A stretch of 64,000 bases of DNA. Origin: Paralichthys olivaceus. Taxonomy: Eukaryota; Chordata; Actinopteri; Pleuronectiformes; Paralichthyidae. Below, in pieces: positions 11,942-22,649 of the stretch (position 1 is its first letter; every line of letters starts with the position of its first letter). The stretch covers positions 16,773,001 to 16,837,000 of the forward strand of contig NC_091094.1 of assembly GCF_024713975.1 (NCBI RefSeq). Direction: 5' to 3'. Position numbers and translations under genes: made by a program. The notes beneath the pieces were generated by a model that saw only the letters and a list, made by a program, of their open reading frames with translations, was not told where the DNA came from and searched no databases.

Positions 11942-14900
11942 TACATATATACACACATACACAAATACACATCTGTATAAGTATGTATACACGATTGATA
12001 TCCATTGTTCTACAAAGAGCAGCAGCAGCAGCAGCAGTCCCTCAGGATGAACTTTAAACCCTCATATCTACATCTAATGTTCATTTATCAATGTGACTGT
12101 GTCCCCACAACAGTAATATAAGTAACACATGCCCACACACACATAACCACTCATTCTGCAAAGCACTGTGGTGACCAGCAGCCTCATTCATGAATATGAT
12201 TGGTGGTCCAGTGTTGTATTATTTACTTCTCAGTAGAACTTTGATTTTCTCTGGGGGTTTTAACCACCCAGGACTGTTTTAATGAATCAGATGTGAATTT
12301 GTTTGCATTCATGTGAACTTCTACAGTAAATGTGTCCTGAATGAACAGCAACGATGAAAAGACATGGTTGAATTTTTTTCATTATGTCTCAGCAGCAGAG
12401 TCCAGTTGGGGAAAAGGTTTCTCTCAAACATCAGCTCCTGCAGGTCATCGTGCGAGTTGCTCAGTATCGGATGCTCCTCACTGGTGAGGATTAGTGAACC
12501 CACAGGTCTCCTCTGAATAAGAATATAGTTCTCCTATAGTGGTTTGATCCTTGTCTCTTAGGAGGAATTAATTTATTTCACCCCTCTCACAGATTACCTG
12601 AACAACCTCTCCCCTGATTCCAAAGAGTATGAAGACACCCAAGGTATCGTAAACAAACAGCAGCCTCAGCTGCTCTGTGTCGCCACAGGAGAGCATTACC
12701 GGTCTCTTTCTGTCGCTGTGTGTTTACAGGGAATTTGTATGTGCTCATTTGGCATGGAGAGATGGCCATGAGAGAGCCAATTTAGATTTCTTTGTCTGTG
12801 GTGGTAAGCCACCAGGAAGCTATTCCAGCCCTCTTCTGTGTGAAGGCTGCGATGTGTAATTCATGAGAAGGCAAGTTGCAGCAACACTATCTCTGACTGT
12901 ATCTTTGATAAGAGAGCCACCCGAGTCCAGACACGCAGTCACATCCACACTTGACTCACTCTGACTTTTATGTTTGGTGACTTTCTACACAGAAGCGAGG
13001 AATAAGAAACATCTCATGAATTATGAATATTCATTGTGACTCTGTCCCCTTGTGTAACATTAAATTATTTCTCTGTCTGTGTTTCTCTTGTTCAGCTGCT
13101 GTGGCGATAGTGTCGGACATTGAGGATCAAGTAAATGACAGTTTAAAACATGGGGTAAGTATCATGTGTTGTCATTTGTAACTGCTGAATCCTGAAAAGA
13201 AATTAAACATATCTGCAAAATCCACAAACCTAGTACTTCCGATGGTGTGGTTTTTATCAAAAGAGTATAATTCTTTATATCTTTAAACTGAACCCCTTTT
13301 GGATCCTCTTTAGTTGGTGTTATTACATGATGAATGAAAACAGCCCAGCAGAAGAAAAAGTCTGACTGCTCATGCTTTTTTTTGTCATTTCTCTCATCTT
13401 GGCATCCTAATCCTCTTCTGTCTTTCTCCTCTTTTCTCTCTTTGTGCCTCAGGAGAACTTGTTGCGTCTGGTCAACATCGAGTACAGTGTTCACGGCCAG
13501 CGTGACCTGCTGCAGCCTGGCAGGGTACGACTCTGATAACAGCATTGTTTCTGTCTGAAGCTCGCCAGTCCACCCTGTCTGCCCTGCACCACCCCTGTGT
13601 TGGCCTTTACTCAGTCATTCAGCCGGGAATCCCCACCCGGCTTGAAATAAAAACAACGTTAATAATTGCAGACGTCCTGTATGTGTCATGACCAGACAAC
13701 TTGAAATGTTCAGTTTGATTTAAGCCTCTGTTTCTTTTTGTTGTTGTCAGGTCTTTGTGAAGGAGGGCACCCTGATGAAGGTCAGCAGGAAGTGTCAACA
13801 GCCAAGGCATCTGTTTTTGGTAAATACTTCCTGTTTTTATTATTTAAGTTAAGAGATACCTGTTCAATGATTTTTATGTTTCTGGGTCCAGACTGAGCTG
13901 TTAAGAGCTGAGGTTCCTCACAGGATGTTTGTGAATGCGGACTTCCTGAGCCAGGTCTTTACTGACAACACAGCGAAGGTCAACACCAGCTCCTCATAAA
14001 CTATAGAGTCCATGTACATGTGTCAGATAATATTAGTCCAGAGTGTCTTCAACATCTATGTACAGTGCTTTCAGCTCACTGAGATCATTTGAGTTCAAGG
14101 GCCTTCTCAGACGTTGCATTAACATCCGTCTTGGGCGATGTCCTCATGGTGACTAAAATCTTATCTCCTAGAACCAGCACACACAGACACACACACACTG
14201 AGTTCAGAGCCATTTGTATAGTTAAAAAACATACTTAAGACTTTGCAAAGGCAAATTATACACATTTTTATTTGCATACAGAGCGGCGAAGTGAAATCTG
14301 ATCACAGGTGGAGATGCTATTTCCAGGTGTGAGCTGATGAACAGAAAGTTGTGTATTTGTGATCGGCTCACCCGAGACAGATGTTAATACCAGGTCTGAT
14401 CAGGGCCTAAGTAGGAGTCAAGCAGATGTGGAGGAAGGAGATGCACATCCTTCCCTATTTGCCAGTGCTCATAGTGCTCAACAATCAACAGGCAAAATAC
14501 TGTTTTTAGAATATAGGACAAGATGTTGAATGTCCCTTGTACGTTTGAAGGTTTTCTGCAAAATATAAGTTACCAGCTACCAGCAGAGGTTAGCAGGTGT
14601 TAGTGGCCACCAGCGGAAGAAGGATGGATATAACTTCCCTTAGTACCTTAGCGCCATCAAGTGTTTTGGCCTTGTAATCAACAATAAAGGCTGAACTTGA
14701 GGGTACACTGTGGCTAAAGGTAAATCTGACTGGCTACTGGTTTGTATGGCAGTACTTTGAAAGCCATGTGGCTGCTCAGTAGATCAGACATCATTACCTC
14801 CATGTCTTTTTAAACGCTTTCCCATTTTAGAACAAGATGGAGAATATCCCTTGTATGTTCTGCCGCACTAATTAATGCCTACCACTGGTTGATGTTATCG

Positions 14901-17900
14901 GATGTTTGTGACAACCAGCAGATGTTAGGAACATATCTTTAGTTGTGTAAAAATACCCAGAATTAGCTGTATTGGATCATTTTCAACCTGAAATACATAT
15001 CTTATAAATAAAGTTGTGAATGAAAACTAAGGATAGTTCATGTCCTTCTTCACTGCCAGGTCAACACCAAGTAATGAATTTCACAAAAGCAACAGTTGAT
15101 CAATTGTGAACCAAAGCAACAGCCTGTATAAGATAAGAGATGCCACTACAATATTGTAATCAAGAGAGTTTAAAAAAGAGATTGGAAAGATTAAACGCCT
15201 TTGCAAATTACCCATAGAGCATCATCAAAGCACACCGCTTCTCCCTCCTGTGGCGTCTTTGAAATTTGCGATCTGGGCTTGACACTAAAATGCTCGTAAA
15301 TGTCTCTGCTGGAAGAATGTTGGTTATCATCACTGCATAACTTTTTATCCTGCAAGTTTATCCAACCAGCTGCTGCTCACGTGTTTTTATCTGTTATTAA
15401 TATTGGAGACAGCATAGTAAAACAAGTCTGCAGGAGCAGGCTGGCTCCTGAAGCAGGTACTAAAACATACAGGGACAGTGAGTAAAATTATACACTGGAA
15501 AAAATAATAATACAGAGGTTAATGATGCAATTTGATGTCTATTACCTCAAGTATCTCAGTCATTTATGATCGTAAAAATTGAGGCAGGGGCTTAAACTGC
15601 ATAGTTCCCCTCCAGTCACATTTGAAGACATATACAAATGGTCTGCTTGGAATAATAATAAAAAAGTGCAACCACTGATTTTAAGTAATCTCTTCAGGAC
15701 AGACATCAGTGAGATGTCTGTCCTCAGTGCACATGCACAATAGGCTGCAGGATTCCACATCACACTTGTCATTGCAGTTGTGATGTCACAGATCCCACTT
15801 GTATCTGTGAAGGTTAAATACCTGAAAATCCCACTAGTCAGTTAGAACTGAAGATGCCTCTAGCATTAAAGTCCAGATATCTATGTACACGTACAACTCC
15901 TACAACATCCCACTTGTACATATATGTGTTAAATTCATGTGGAAAACTGTCTCTGATGCAAACAGCCTTCTTGCGTCAAACTTCACTCTACATCATTCTG
16001 CAGCTAGACTGACACTATATAGCATAAAATGTACCTCCACCAAAGTCCAATAGTCCCCTTACATTCAAACTGCATTGCAGAAGAACAAATTCTCACAATT
16101 CTTTTGAAAGGGATATAAACAAAAAGTCTGCTCGACCCCTCTGTCTGTGCCAAACTTTAATGGATTCTTTCTTGGCTCATATCACATCCTTCCACCAAGT
16201 TTTATGGAAATCCTTTCAGTAGTTTTTGTGTATTAATGTGGACAAACAAATCAAAGTAATAAACGCATTTTTAATTTGAACTTTGTGTTTAACCTCTTAA
16301 AGTTGCAGTGTGTAGAATTTTGTGATATTGTGGTGGAAATTTATCTCAAGATGTGAAATAAAGAGTTTCTCAGACCAGAATTATCTTTGGGTCTTTAGAG
16401 CTCTGCAGAGGGTTTCACACTCAGCATGAATGCTCAGAGTGGAACCACCCCGGATAGGGAAAGAAGAAGGTTTTATACAGTCAGGTAAACAGGAAACATT
16501 AGAGGCAACTGTTACTGAGTAATGGCATGAAAAACTGAAGCCACCTATAGTCTGGTTAACACAGGAAGCTGTCTGCTCTTACTTCTGCATGAAAGAAGAG
16601 GTTTGCTACTGCAAAGATCAGGGTCAACAAGAGGATCATCATCAAGAAAGGACATGAACTATAAAGTTACATCTGCCAAGTGCATAGCAACAGTCCTGGC
16701 ATTGGATAGTTAAGGGTAAAACAGTAAAAGTAGTCTGTCTAGTTTCGAAACGTCCGCTTCTGCACGTAAGCCAGACAGTTCCGCTTATGCAAGCACAATT
16801 GTGTTTTTATATGAGTTATTGTTGAACACAGCACACGAGCATTGATCAGACATAGGAACGAGTTCAAGCAAAGGTCATATGCAAGTTTTCCATTACAATA
16901 TCTAGTGTTGAAATCGCATGTTGCAGCTGAACACCCCTCACTTCACCCTCTCCTTCCAAACATGAAAAAGAACTTGTGGTAGCCTTTAAATGTAATAAAA
17001 ACTCAAAAGGTGTTTAGTTTGTCCAGTCTGGACTAATGTAAAAAACATGGCAGCCTGCGTAGAGAGGACCCCCTAAATGTAAATATAAAGTATTTAAATA
17101 TAAAGGGCCTTTTCTGGGGTAAAGACTAAAAAAACTACAATTCATATAATTTAGATGAAATGAACTAGTGAAAACATCATGAGGATTATTCTACATTAAA
17201 TTTCTGCCAATAGTTCCCTTTGACCTAAATCTTACACACAGGACCTTTAAGTGTAAGTGAGTGTGCGTGCGCGCGCCTATACTCCCATCTATTGGAGAAA
17301 AGCTGTACATACTTGAATGATGAAGTGTAGGCAGATGATTTATTTTATCCTTATAATTGATCCATACATCTGCATTTAAAAATGTCTTGAATATTCCTCA
17401 GATGAACAGAGTGATTCATGTTAAATCTCTTGTCAGATGAACGACGTGTTGCTCTACACCTACCCTCAGCAGGATGGGAAATACAGACTGAAGAACACGC
17501 TGCCTCTCACCGGGTTAAAGGTCCGAGTCTTTCATTGAATCACCGCATGCTGTAATTTTAACAGAGGGGTTCTCAGGGGTTGAAAATGTATTTAAAGCTT
17601 TTTATAACAGAAACACAAACTATAATCGTGAAAATATTCAGTTAACCATAAAGGCTGTAATGTTTTTGTGGATATGGTTAAATGGTGCTAACAACAAATA
17701 ACAGGAAATGTGTAGAGTAGAAAATTTTGTTCCTCAGTTATCAGACTAGTAAATGTTGCCCTTTGCTTATTTGTCTCTCTCATGTTTTGTCATTCTGACT
17801 TTCTGATTGCTTACCCAGGTCAGTAAACCCATCATAGAAAATGTCCATAATGCACTGAAGATTGAAGGAACAGACATCTCCATCACTTTGTCTGCAAGGT

Positions 17901-18632
17901 GGGTCATTGTTTAAATGATGAGTAATAACTAGAAATGATGCAAGGTTTCTCATTATCAGCGCTGGTTAAAACATTTTAGCATATTTGGTGTTATTCATTT
18001 GTAAGATCAACTCTGAAATGATATAGTATTGAATTATTTTGTGTGTTGTGCAGTTCTTTCATTGAAAGAGAGGACTGGTTTTACACTCTGAGCCGCGCTG
18101 TCACCGAACACACCAGAGGATCTGCAGCATTCAACAGCTGCTCAGGAGAAGTGAGTTAACTCTGTCTCTGTTTTCATCATTCTCTGCGGTCAAACTCATC
18201 CTCAACAACAACAGGGAGACTGAGGCAGAGGAGTCCAGCCTTCAACAGATCACTCAACCATTCCTGGAATATGCCTGTTGGCTTTATAACACCACATTCC
18301 CCATGGACATTTAACTTTAACTAACACAATTAATACAGGTGGTTAAAACAATTGCACTTTCACAAGAACATTGTGCCGACCACATTAGTGGTTCGTTTGA
18401 AACCATGTGTTCCTTTAAAGAAGTGTGGCTGCATCATCAATGATGCAAAACATGTCAATATGGTGCACGCTGAATTATCAACACTCCATTCAAATGCTAA
18501 TGCTAATGTTATATGATGCAACACTTTCGTCAACATGATGCTTCTTTGAACGCTTCCCTCTGTCTGTGCAGCCACTGGTCTTTATTCATTTCACAGCAAT
18601 ATGAGACACAACATGCAGGTGTTTGAAATTGC

Positions 18633-18679
<47 letters not shown>

Positions 18680-21621
18680 CAGGCCAGAGATCGTCTGCCT
18701 CTGTCTCTCGGAGAGAAAGCTCCCACACTCGTTCCAGTCTCTCAAGTGATGATGTGTATGAACTGCACGGCAGATTTCAGCCTCACTCTTCGTAGACATC
18801 ACTGTCACGGCTGTGGGAGAGTGAGTCACGCAAATAAAACACAGGGCTCTGTGATACTTTTACTATCAGTATTACATTATTATATATAGACAGGGTACAG
18901 CAAACTGTGCTTTTGACCAGAGCACAGAGTGTGTTGGATGTTTTCATTGTTCCTGTGGTAACTGGATTTTGCAGATTGTCTGTCGAAGCTGCTCCAGGAA
19001 CAGATATCCACTGAAATACATGAAGGACCGCATGGCTAAAGTGTGTGATCACTGCTACAGTGAGCTAAAGAAGAGAGGTGGGGAAATGCTGCTTTGTTTG
19101 TGATCAAATTTTTTTATTGCCATTTAAATCAGGTAAACCAGACCCACAAAAACTAGGTCCAGAGGGACTCTGCTTTTATCAATCATTTTGTCACACAGTC
19201 TGCATGTGAGCCCCCAACGTTTAGAGTTGCTATTCTTCCTGTATCCAGAAGAGGGAGTATGGTAACACACTACATGGAAACTACATCACTCATCTTCATC
19301 ATTGGCATTAGTTTTAAATACAGGTGGAGTCAACCATTGACAGTTAAAATACAGGAAGTACATTTGAAAAATAGAACTAACAGTAGATAACAGTTATAGT
19401 TCAAGGCACACTGGGGGTAGGAGGAAAATCGTGTCAATTGTTTTTCACTGTGATAACTGTGATTACGTTCTTCTTGGTTCAAATCCCAGTTTGACAGTTT
19501 GTGTGTTCTCCCTGTGTCTGCATGAGTTTTCTCCAGCTTCCTCCCACAGTCCACAGACATGCAGATTAGGGTTTAAATTAATTGGAGACTCTAAATTGAC
19601 CATAGGTGTGAATGGGAATCTTTATAGTCTTGATGCTCCCTGTGACCCATCAAGTATTAGCGATTAAGATAATGAATGAATGGATGGATGTTCTTGAATT
19701 CATACTGTTTTGTTTCCACTGTTAGAATCATGTAACAAAAATGGACTCTGGTGCAGTAAAGATCAGACGATCACAGTTAACCCTCCATGCTCTGGAGTTT
19801 GTCAGTGTTGTACTTTTGTAGCTTTTCTGTGTTTTGGCTGATATGAAGTTGTATGCCTCTGCAGGTGTAGATGTGTCTGCACTGACAGGTAAAGACAGCC
19901 CTCGTGCAAACCGCTCCAGTCGTCCAATCTCTGCTGTGTTCCAAAACATTCATCCGCCCAACATCTGGAGGCATCGGAAAGGCACCGTCTTCTTCAACCA
20001 GGTACAACTTTCTCTCTCTCTGTGAAGGAGCTGCGCTCACTGCAGAGTGTAGAGTTAATGCTGTGATGTGAATGTCATTTCTGTTATGTTTTGTAGAGTA
20101 ACAGTGCTCCTGTTGTGCAGGTGACAGTGTCAGAGGAAGGCTCCGTTAGTGGCAGTCTACAGCGCAGCAAGAAGAGCAAGAGGAACTGGAAGAGACTGTG
20201 GTTCCTTCTAAAAGACAAGGTGCTTTACACCTACCGAGCTCAAGAGGTGAGGGGAAACATGCACTCCCCTTTAACCTACTCCACTTTCACGCATGCTCAG
20301 AAATCTGGACATTTATGTGAGAACGCAGTGAAGTGAGCCCATGTGAGAAAACAGCAGGAAAATGTCTGGAAAATTCACGAGAAAGCAAAGAGATGTTTCC
20401 AACATATGACGAGCGCAAAACTGGAAGAACACAAATGTCTCAGGATGAAAAAGAGGAGCCATACAGGTTGACGTTGTTTGGAAAAACAATGAGATTCTAG
20501 AGCTTTACTAATTCTTTCTGCAGCAGAATGTATACCTCATGTCCTGCCTCCTACATGCTCTACCAAGATGCCAGCCCTCTTATGAATGTCCCAGAAAAGT
20601 TCTTGTCATTGTGAAGGAATCTGACCCAGACATTATCCTGCATGTGAAAAAGGCAAACTCTGGAAAATGTCAGGACACAATTTCTGGAGTTCATGTCTGA
20701 AAACAGAACATACTAGTTCATGTTCAGTCACTCGAACAAACTTTACATCAGCTGTAGTTTTAGTTGAAGCCACCACTCAACTAAAAATAAGTAAAAGAAC
20801 AAAGTTACAGTTACATCCTTATATCTTTTAATTATCTTCTTTTTTCCGAACTAATTTTTTTGTATCTGCAGGAGAAAGTAGCATCAGAAAGTTTGCCTCT
20901 GTTGGGTTTTACCGTGAAGCTGCCTGACAGACACGAAGAGGAGGCCAATGTCTTCAAGCTTTACCACAAAAACACTTTGTACTACACCTTTAAAGCTGAG
21001 GACAACTACACAGCACAGAGGTGAGACACATGCAGAACTGAGAGCTCATTATAACATAGTTAGAGTTTGACGTCCAGGCTCCAACTTCATCACTCCATAT
21101 GGTGATGTAGAGATAATGGGGAGTGAAACACCTTTAAACTGCAGGTGGTTGCTGGGGTGGAAACACAGGGGGAACATGCAAATTCCACACAGAAAGACTG
21201 TGAACCAGGATTCGACCCGCTAACCATCTTGCTGTGAGGCGTCAGTGCTAACCACTGCACTCTGCAACTTAATCGCCTTGGACATGATACACTTGTTTTT
21301 AAAATTCAGGAGCAATAGGTAATAATAGATCAGTTTATGATGTCGGCACGCTATAGCTCACCTGGTACCATGTTAGTCCCCAATTCTCTCTGCCCATTTT
21401 ACACATAATGACCTTTCAATAAATGCCTGAAAAAATTGCACTAAATAAATACAGAAATAATGGTGATGTAGTTGTATGCTGTGGTAACAGGCACAGGATT
21501 GGTAGTTTTTAGGTGAAAATACATACAAACATTTGAGGTTGATGCTGTTTCTTGTTCCTAATTTAGACTCTGCTCCTCATACAGGTGGGTCAATGCCATG
21601 GAGGAGGCCACAGTTTTATAG
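710..21621 (+). CDS. fgd5: FYVE, RhoGEF and PH domain-containing protein 5
   Basis: Guanine-nucleotide exchange factor of the FGD family; FGD5 in mammals acts on Cdc42 and is enriched in endothelium. Coding exons: 710-719, 1616-4229, 8066-8219, 8940-8998, 9093-9123, 9941-10092, 10278-10434, 12393-12483, 12593-12643, 13096-13154, 13453-13524, 13751-13819, 17437-17520, 17819-17898, 18054-18150, 18683-18820, 18975-19077, 19865-20001, 20097-20246, 20872-21020, 21585-21621. All junction phases agree, giving about 1,497 aa (human about 1,460). Exon 2 holds an acidic, poorly conserved region, a basic KKKSSIKRF patch and two SDYEN motifs near residues 801-822. The DH domain spans about 930-1117 and PH1 about 1153-1245. 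The FYVE domain keeps all eight zinc cysteines (C1285, C1288, C1301, C1304, C1309, C1312, C1330, C1333), with RRHHCHGCG as in human FGD5. PH2 spans about 1397-1492. The 10-nt first coding exon is inferred; M at 1690 is an alternative start. Which teleost duplicate (a or b) this is cannot be told. Confidence 0.9.
5760..6320 (+). mobile_element. Decayed Tc1/mariner transposase relic
   Basis: The nucleotide sequence resembles the middle of Tc1-type fish transposase genes on the + strand. It has the segment around 6030-6055 (GATGAGACCCTGGTTGAAC), the CATGGTGGAGGC block near 6110, and an AACAATGACTCCAAAGCAT block near 6243, in the canonical order. Many stops and frameshifts are present, so it is non-functional. 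It lies in fgd5 intron 2. The end points are approximate and no terminal repeats were identified. Confidence 0.55.
7413..7895. mobile_element. Possible hAT-like repeat relic
   Basis: It begins with CAGTGTTTCCCAAC, a start common among hAT-derived elements of fish. It ends near 7890 with a loosely complementary stretch (TTAAGAACCACCTTG). The interior has no recognisable coding sequence. The identification rests on end similarity only. It lies in fgd5 intron 2. Confidence 0.35.
9500..9870. mobile_element. TIR element (MITE-like), copy 1, 371 bp
   Basis: The ends are inverted repeats: left TTAAAGGTTCCGTGTGTAGA and right the complement of TTAAAGGTCCAGTGTGTAAG. The interior shares long stretches with the copies at 16297-17250 and 48948-49308, including a block reading TAAAGTATTTAAATATAAA. 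There is no coding capacity. TTAA at both ends could be the target duplication. It lies in fgd5 intron 5, directly upstream of the exon at 9941. Confidence 0.75.
11715..11990. repeat. Dispersed repeat tail with (TA)n microsatellite
   Basis: The stretch reading TTTATTGTCATGTGTACAAT followed by ATGAAATTCTTACTTT resembles a tail common in fish dispersed repeats. It runs into an AT-rich part and a perfect (TA)n tract at about 11904-11936. It lies in fgd5 intron 7. The family assignment is uncertain. Confidence 0.45.
14098..14408. mobile_element. TIR element (about 310 bp), non-autonomous
   Basis: The left end AGGGCCTTCTCAGACG continues to TTAACATCCGTC. It is matched by the complement of the right end (GACAGATGTTAAT through CAGGGCCT). 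The imperfect inverted repeats are about 33 bp and there is no ORF. It lies in fgd5 intron 12. It resembles the element at 32056-32547 in its terminal ACCTGGTATTAA-type core, so the two may be one broad family. Confidence 0.55.
16120..16262 (+). repeat. Common teleost dispersed repeat fragment
   Basis: The block with CTTCCACCAAGTTTTATGGA, then CAGTAGTTTTTGTG and a GACAAACAAATCAAA tail, is a motif I recognise as widespread in fish genomes. A fragment in reverse orientation occurs near 51395-51605, and the ACCAACAAACAAA tail recurs near 63410. The class is uncertain, possibly a LINE 3' end. Confidence 0.45.
16297..17250. mobile_element. TIR element (MITE-like), copy 2, interrupted
   Basis: The left end (TTAAAGTTGCAGTGTGTAGA) is at 16297-16316. 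The rest of the element resumes at 16898 and ends with GGACCTTTAA at 17250. Between the halves sits a 569-bp insertion (16329-16897). Removing the insertion restores the order seen in copies 1 and 3. It lies in fgd5 intron 12. The interior is closer to copy 3 than to copy 1, sharing the CAGTCTGGACTAATG and GAACTAGTGAAAACATCATG blocks. Confidence 0.7.
16329..16897. mobile_element. Solo-LTR-like insertion, 569 bp
   Basis: The insert starts TGTGGTGGAAA and ends TTTTCCATTACA, giving TG...CA termini with a short imperfect inverted repeat. It is flanked on both sides by ATAT (16325-16328 and 16898-16901), consistent with a 4-bp target duplication. It carries an AATAAA at about 16358 and no coding sequence. 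These are the marks of a solo LTR left after recombination of an LTR retroelement. Which family (Ty3-like or endogenous retrovirus) cannot be told, and orientation is unresolved. Confidence 0.6.
18637..18677 (+). repeat. (TG)n microsatellite at the fgd5 exon-16 acceptor
   Basis: This is an uninterrupted TG run of about 20 units, followed only by TTCAG and then the exon that starts at 18683 and carries the first half of the FYVE domain. It therefore occupies the place of the polypyrimidine tract. Confidence 0.9.
19476..19690 (+). repeat. tRNA-like-headed dispersed repeat, copy A
   Basis: It begins GGTTCAAATCC, which resembles a tRNA B box. It continues with TGTTCTCCCTGTGTCTGCATG, then a CTTCCTCCCACAGTCC block and ATGCAGATTAGG, and ends in a GAATGGATGGATG tail. 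This is the layout of a SINE-like repeat common in teleosts. It lies in fgd5 intron 17. A second + copy is at about 57530-57835 and a reversed head at about 21140-21262. Confidence 0.6.
21140..21262 (-). repeat. tRNA-like-headed dispersed repeat, reversed head fragment
   Basis: Read on the minus strand it gives GCAGTGGTTAGCAC, then GGTTCACAG-like and TCGAATCCTGG sequence, then TGTGTGGAATTTGCATGTTC. This is the 5' head of the same family as 19476-19690. It lies in fgd5 intron 20. Ends are approximate. Confidence 0.5.
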
Positions 21622-22643
21622 GATCAGCTGCTCTGGCAAGTCACTGGAAATAAATGTCTGCTGCCTTTCCTCTGCCAGATACTCCTGTCACCGACTGTGA
21701 AACCAAAAATGCTGGACAGGGAATGAAAAAAAAACAGTATTTGATTATGTCTGGAAGTTGTAACTTTCTTGGCCTGACTGAGGAAAGGAAGACATTTTGT
21801 TCTATGCACGGGTACACGTTCACCTACTTTGTCAGCTGCTGTTACAGCAGGTGTGATGCTGAGAGCCTCAAGAGGCGATGGCCCAGATACCTGCCAGTGT
21901 GGAACATTGCATCCGTCTGACCTGTATGTCTCATCAGCAACATTCCCCCAAATCAATGGATTGGGGATTTTTGGAAAAGAAATTATAAATATTCTATGAT
22001 CTCTATCTTTTTTTCACAATATCCGAGATTTCAAAACATTGCAAACAAATGTTTTCAGTAAGATTCAGTCATTTTTACTGTTGTTTTCAGGGAAGTGTAA
22101 AAAAACAACAAATATTTTCACCTCACTTAGAAATGCCTGAATCTGGAACACCCTGATTTTTCAAAAATGTTTTAGTTATGCCTTTGTTTCATTGTGAGAG
22201 ATTGAATGAATTTATATGACTAATTATTTGAAGCACAGGCTGAATCAAAGAATGAGTAATTTTATATGTATAGAAGTGTCTGTAGCTCTGCCATGTACTG
22301 TATTGTTGGAGACGGTGCTGCCAGTGAATAGTTTCTATGCTTTTTTTGCACTTACATGAAGAGGAATGAACCTGGAAAAGTGATAAAGGCCGAAAACTAC
22401 AGCCTCTGTACTTAAATTACTTAACATGCTCTTCTGTTGGGAAATTGTGGAGTAGTACACGGGTTCCATATATCTTTTTTTTAATTTAATCTATAACAAT
22501 TATAACATAAGTTCATATTTGTATAAAGACTCTGTGTCCTGTTGTGCAAAGATTCGTTTCCCTGATCACTGGTTTCACTTATGTGCCGAAATGGTGTCCT
22601 GGACTTTGTACTGTATATTTCTAACACTATTATTTTAAAATCA

Positions 22644-22649
22644 AGTAAA
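22644..22649 (+). other. fgd5: Probable fgd5 poly(A) signal (AGTAAA variant)
   Basis: The variant hexamer AGTAAA is followed within about 25 bases by a GT-rich stretch (TGTCTGTGTTTT), as expected of a cleavage site. This would give a 3' UTR of about 1 kb after the stop at 21619-21621. An earlier AATAAA just after the stop (near 21648) is the alternative. The choice is an inference. Confidence 0.35.

Noticed and set aside
19476-19486. tRNA gene suggested by a B-box-like GGTTCAAATCC
   Set aside because: No cloverleaf can be folded around it; it is the head of a dispersed repeat that recurs elsewhere in the window.
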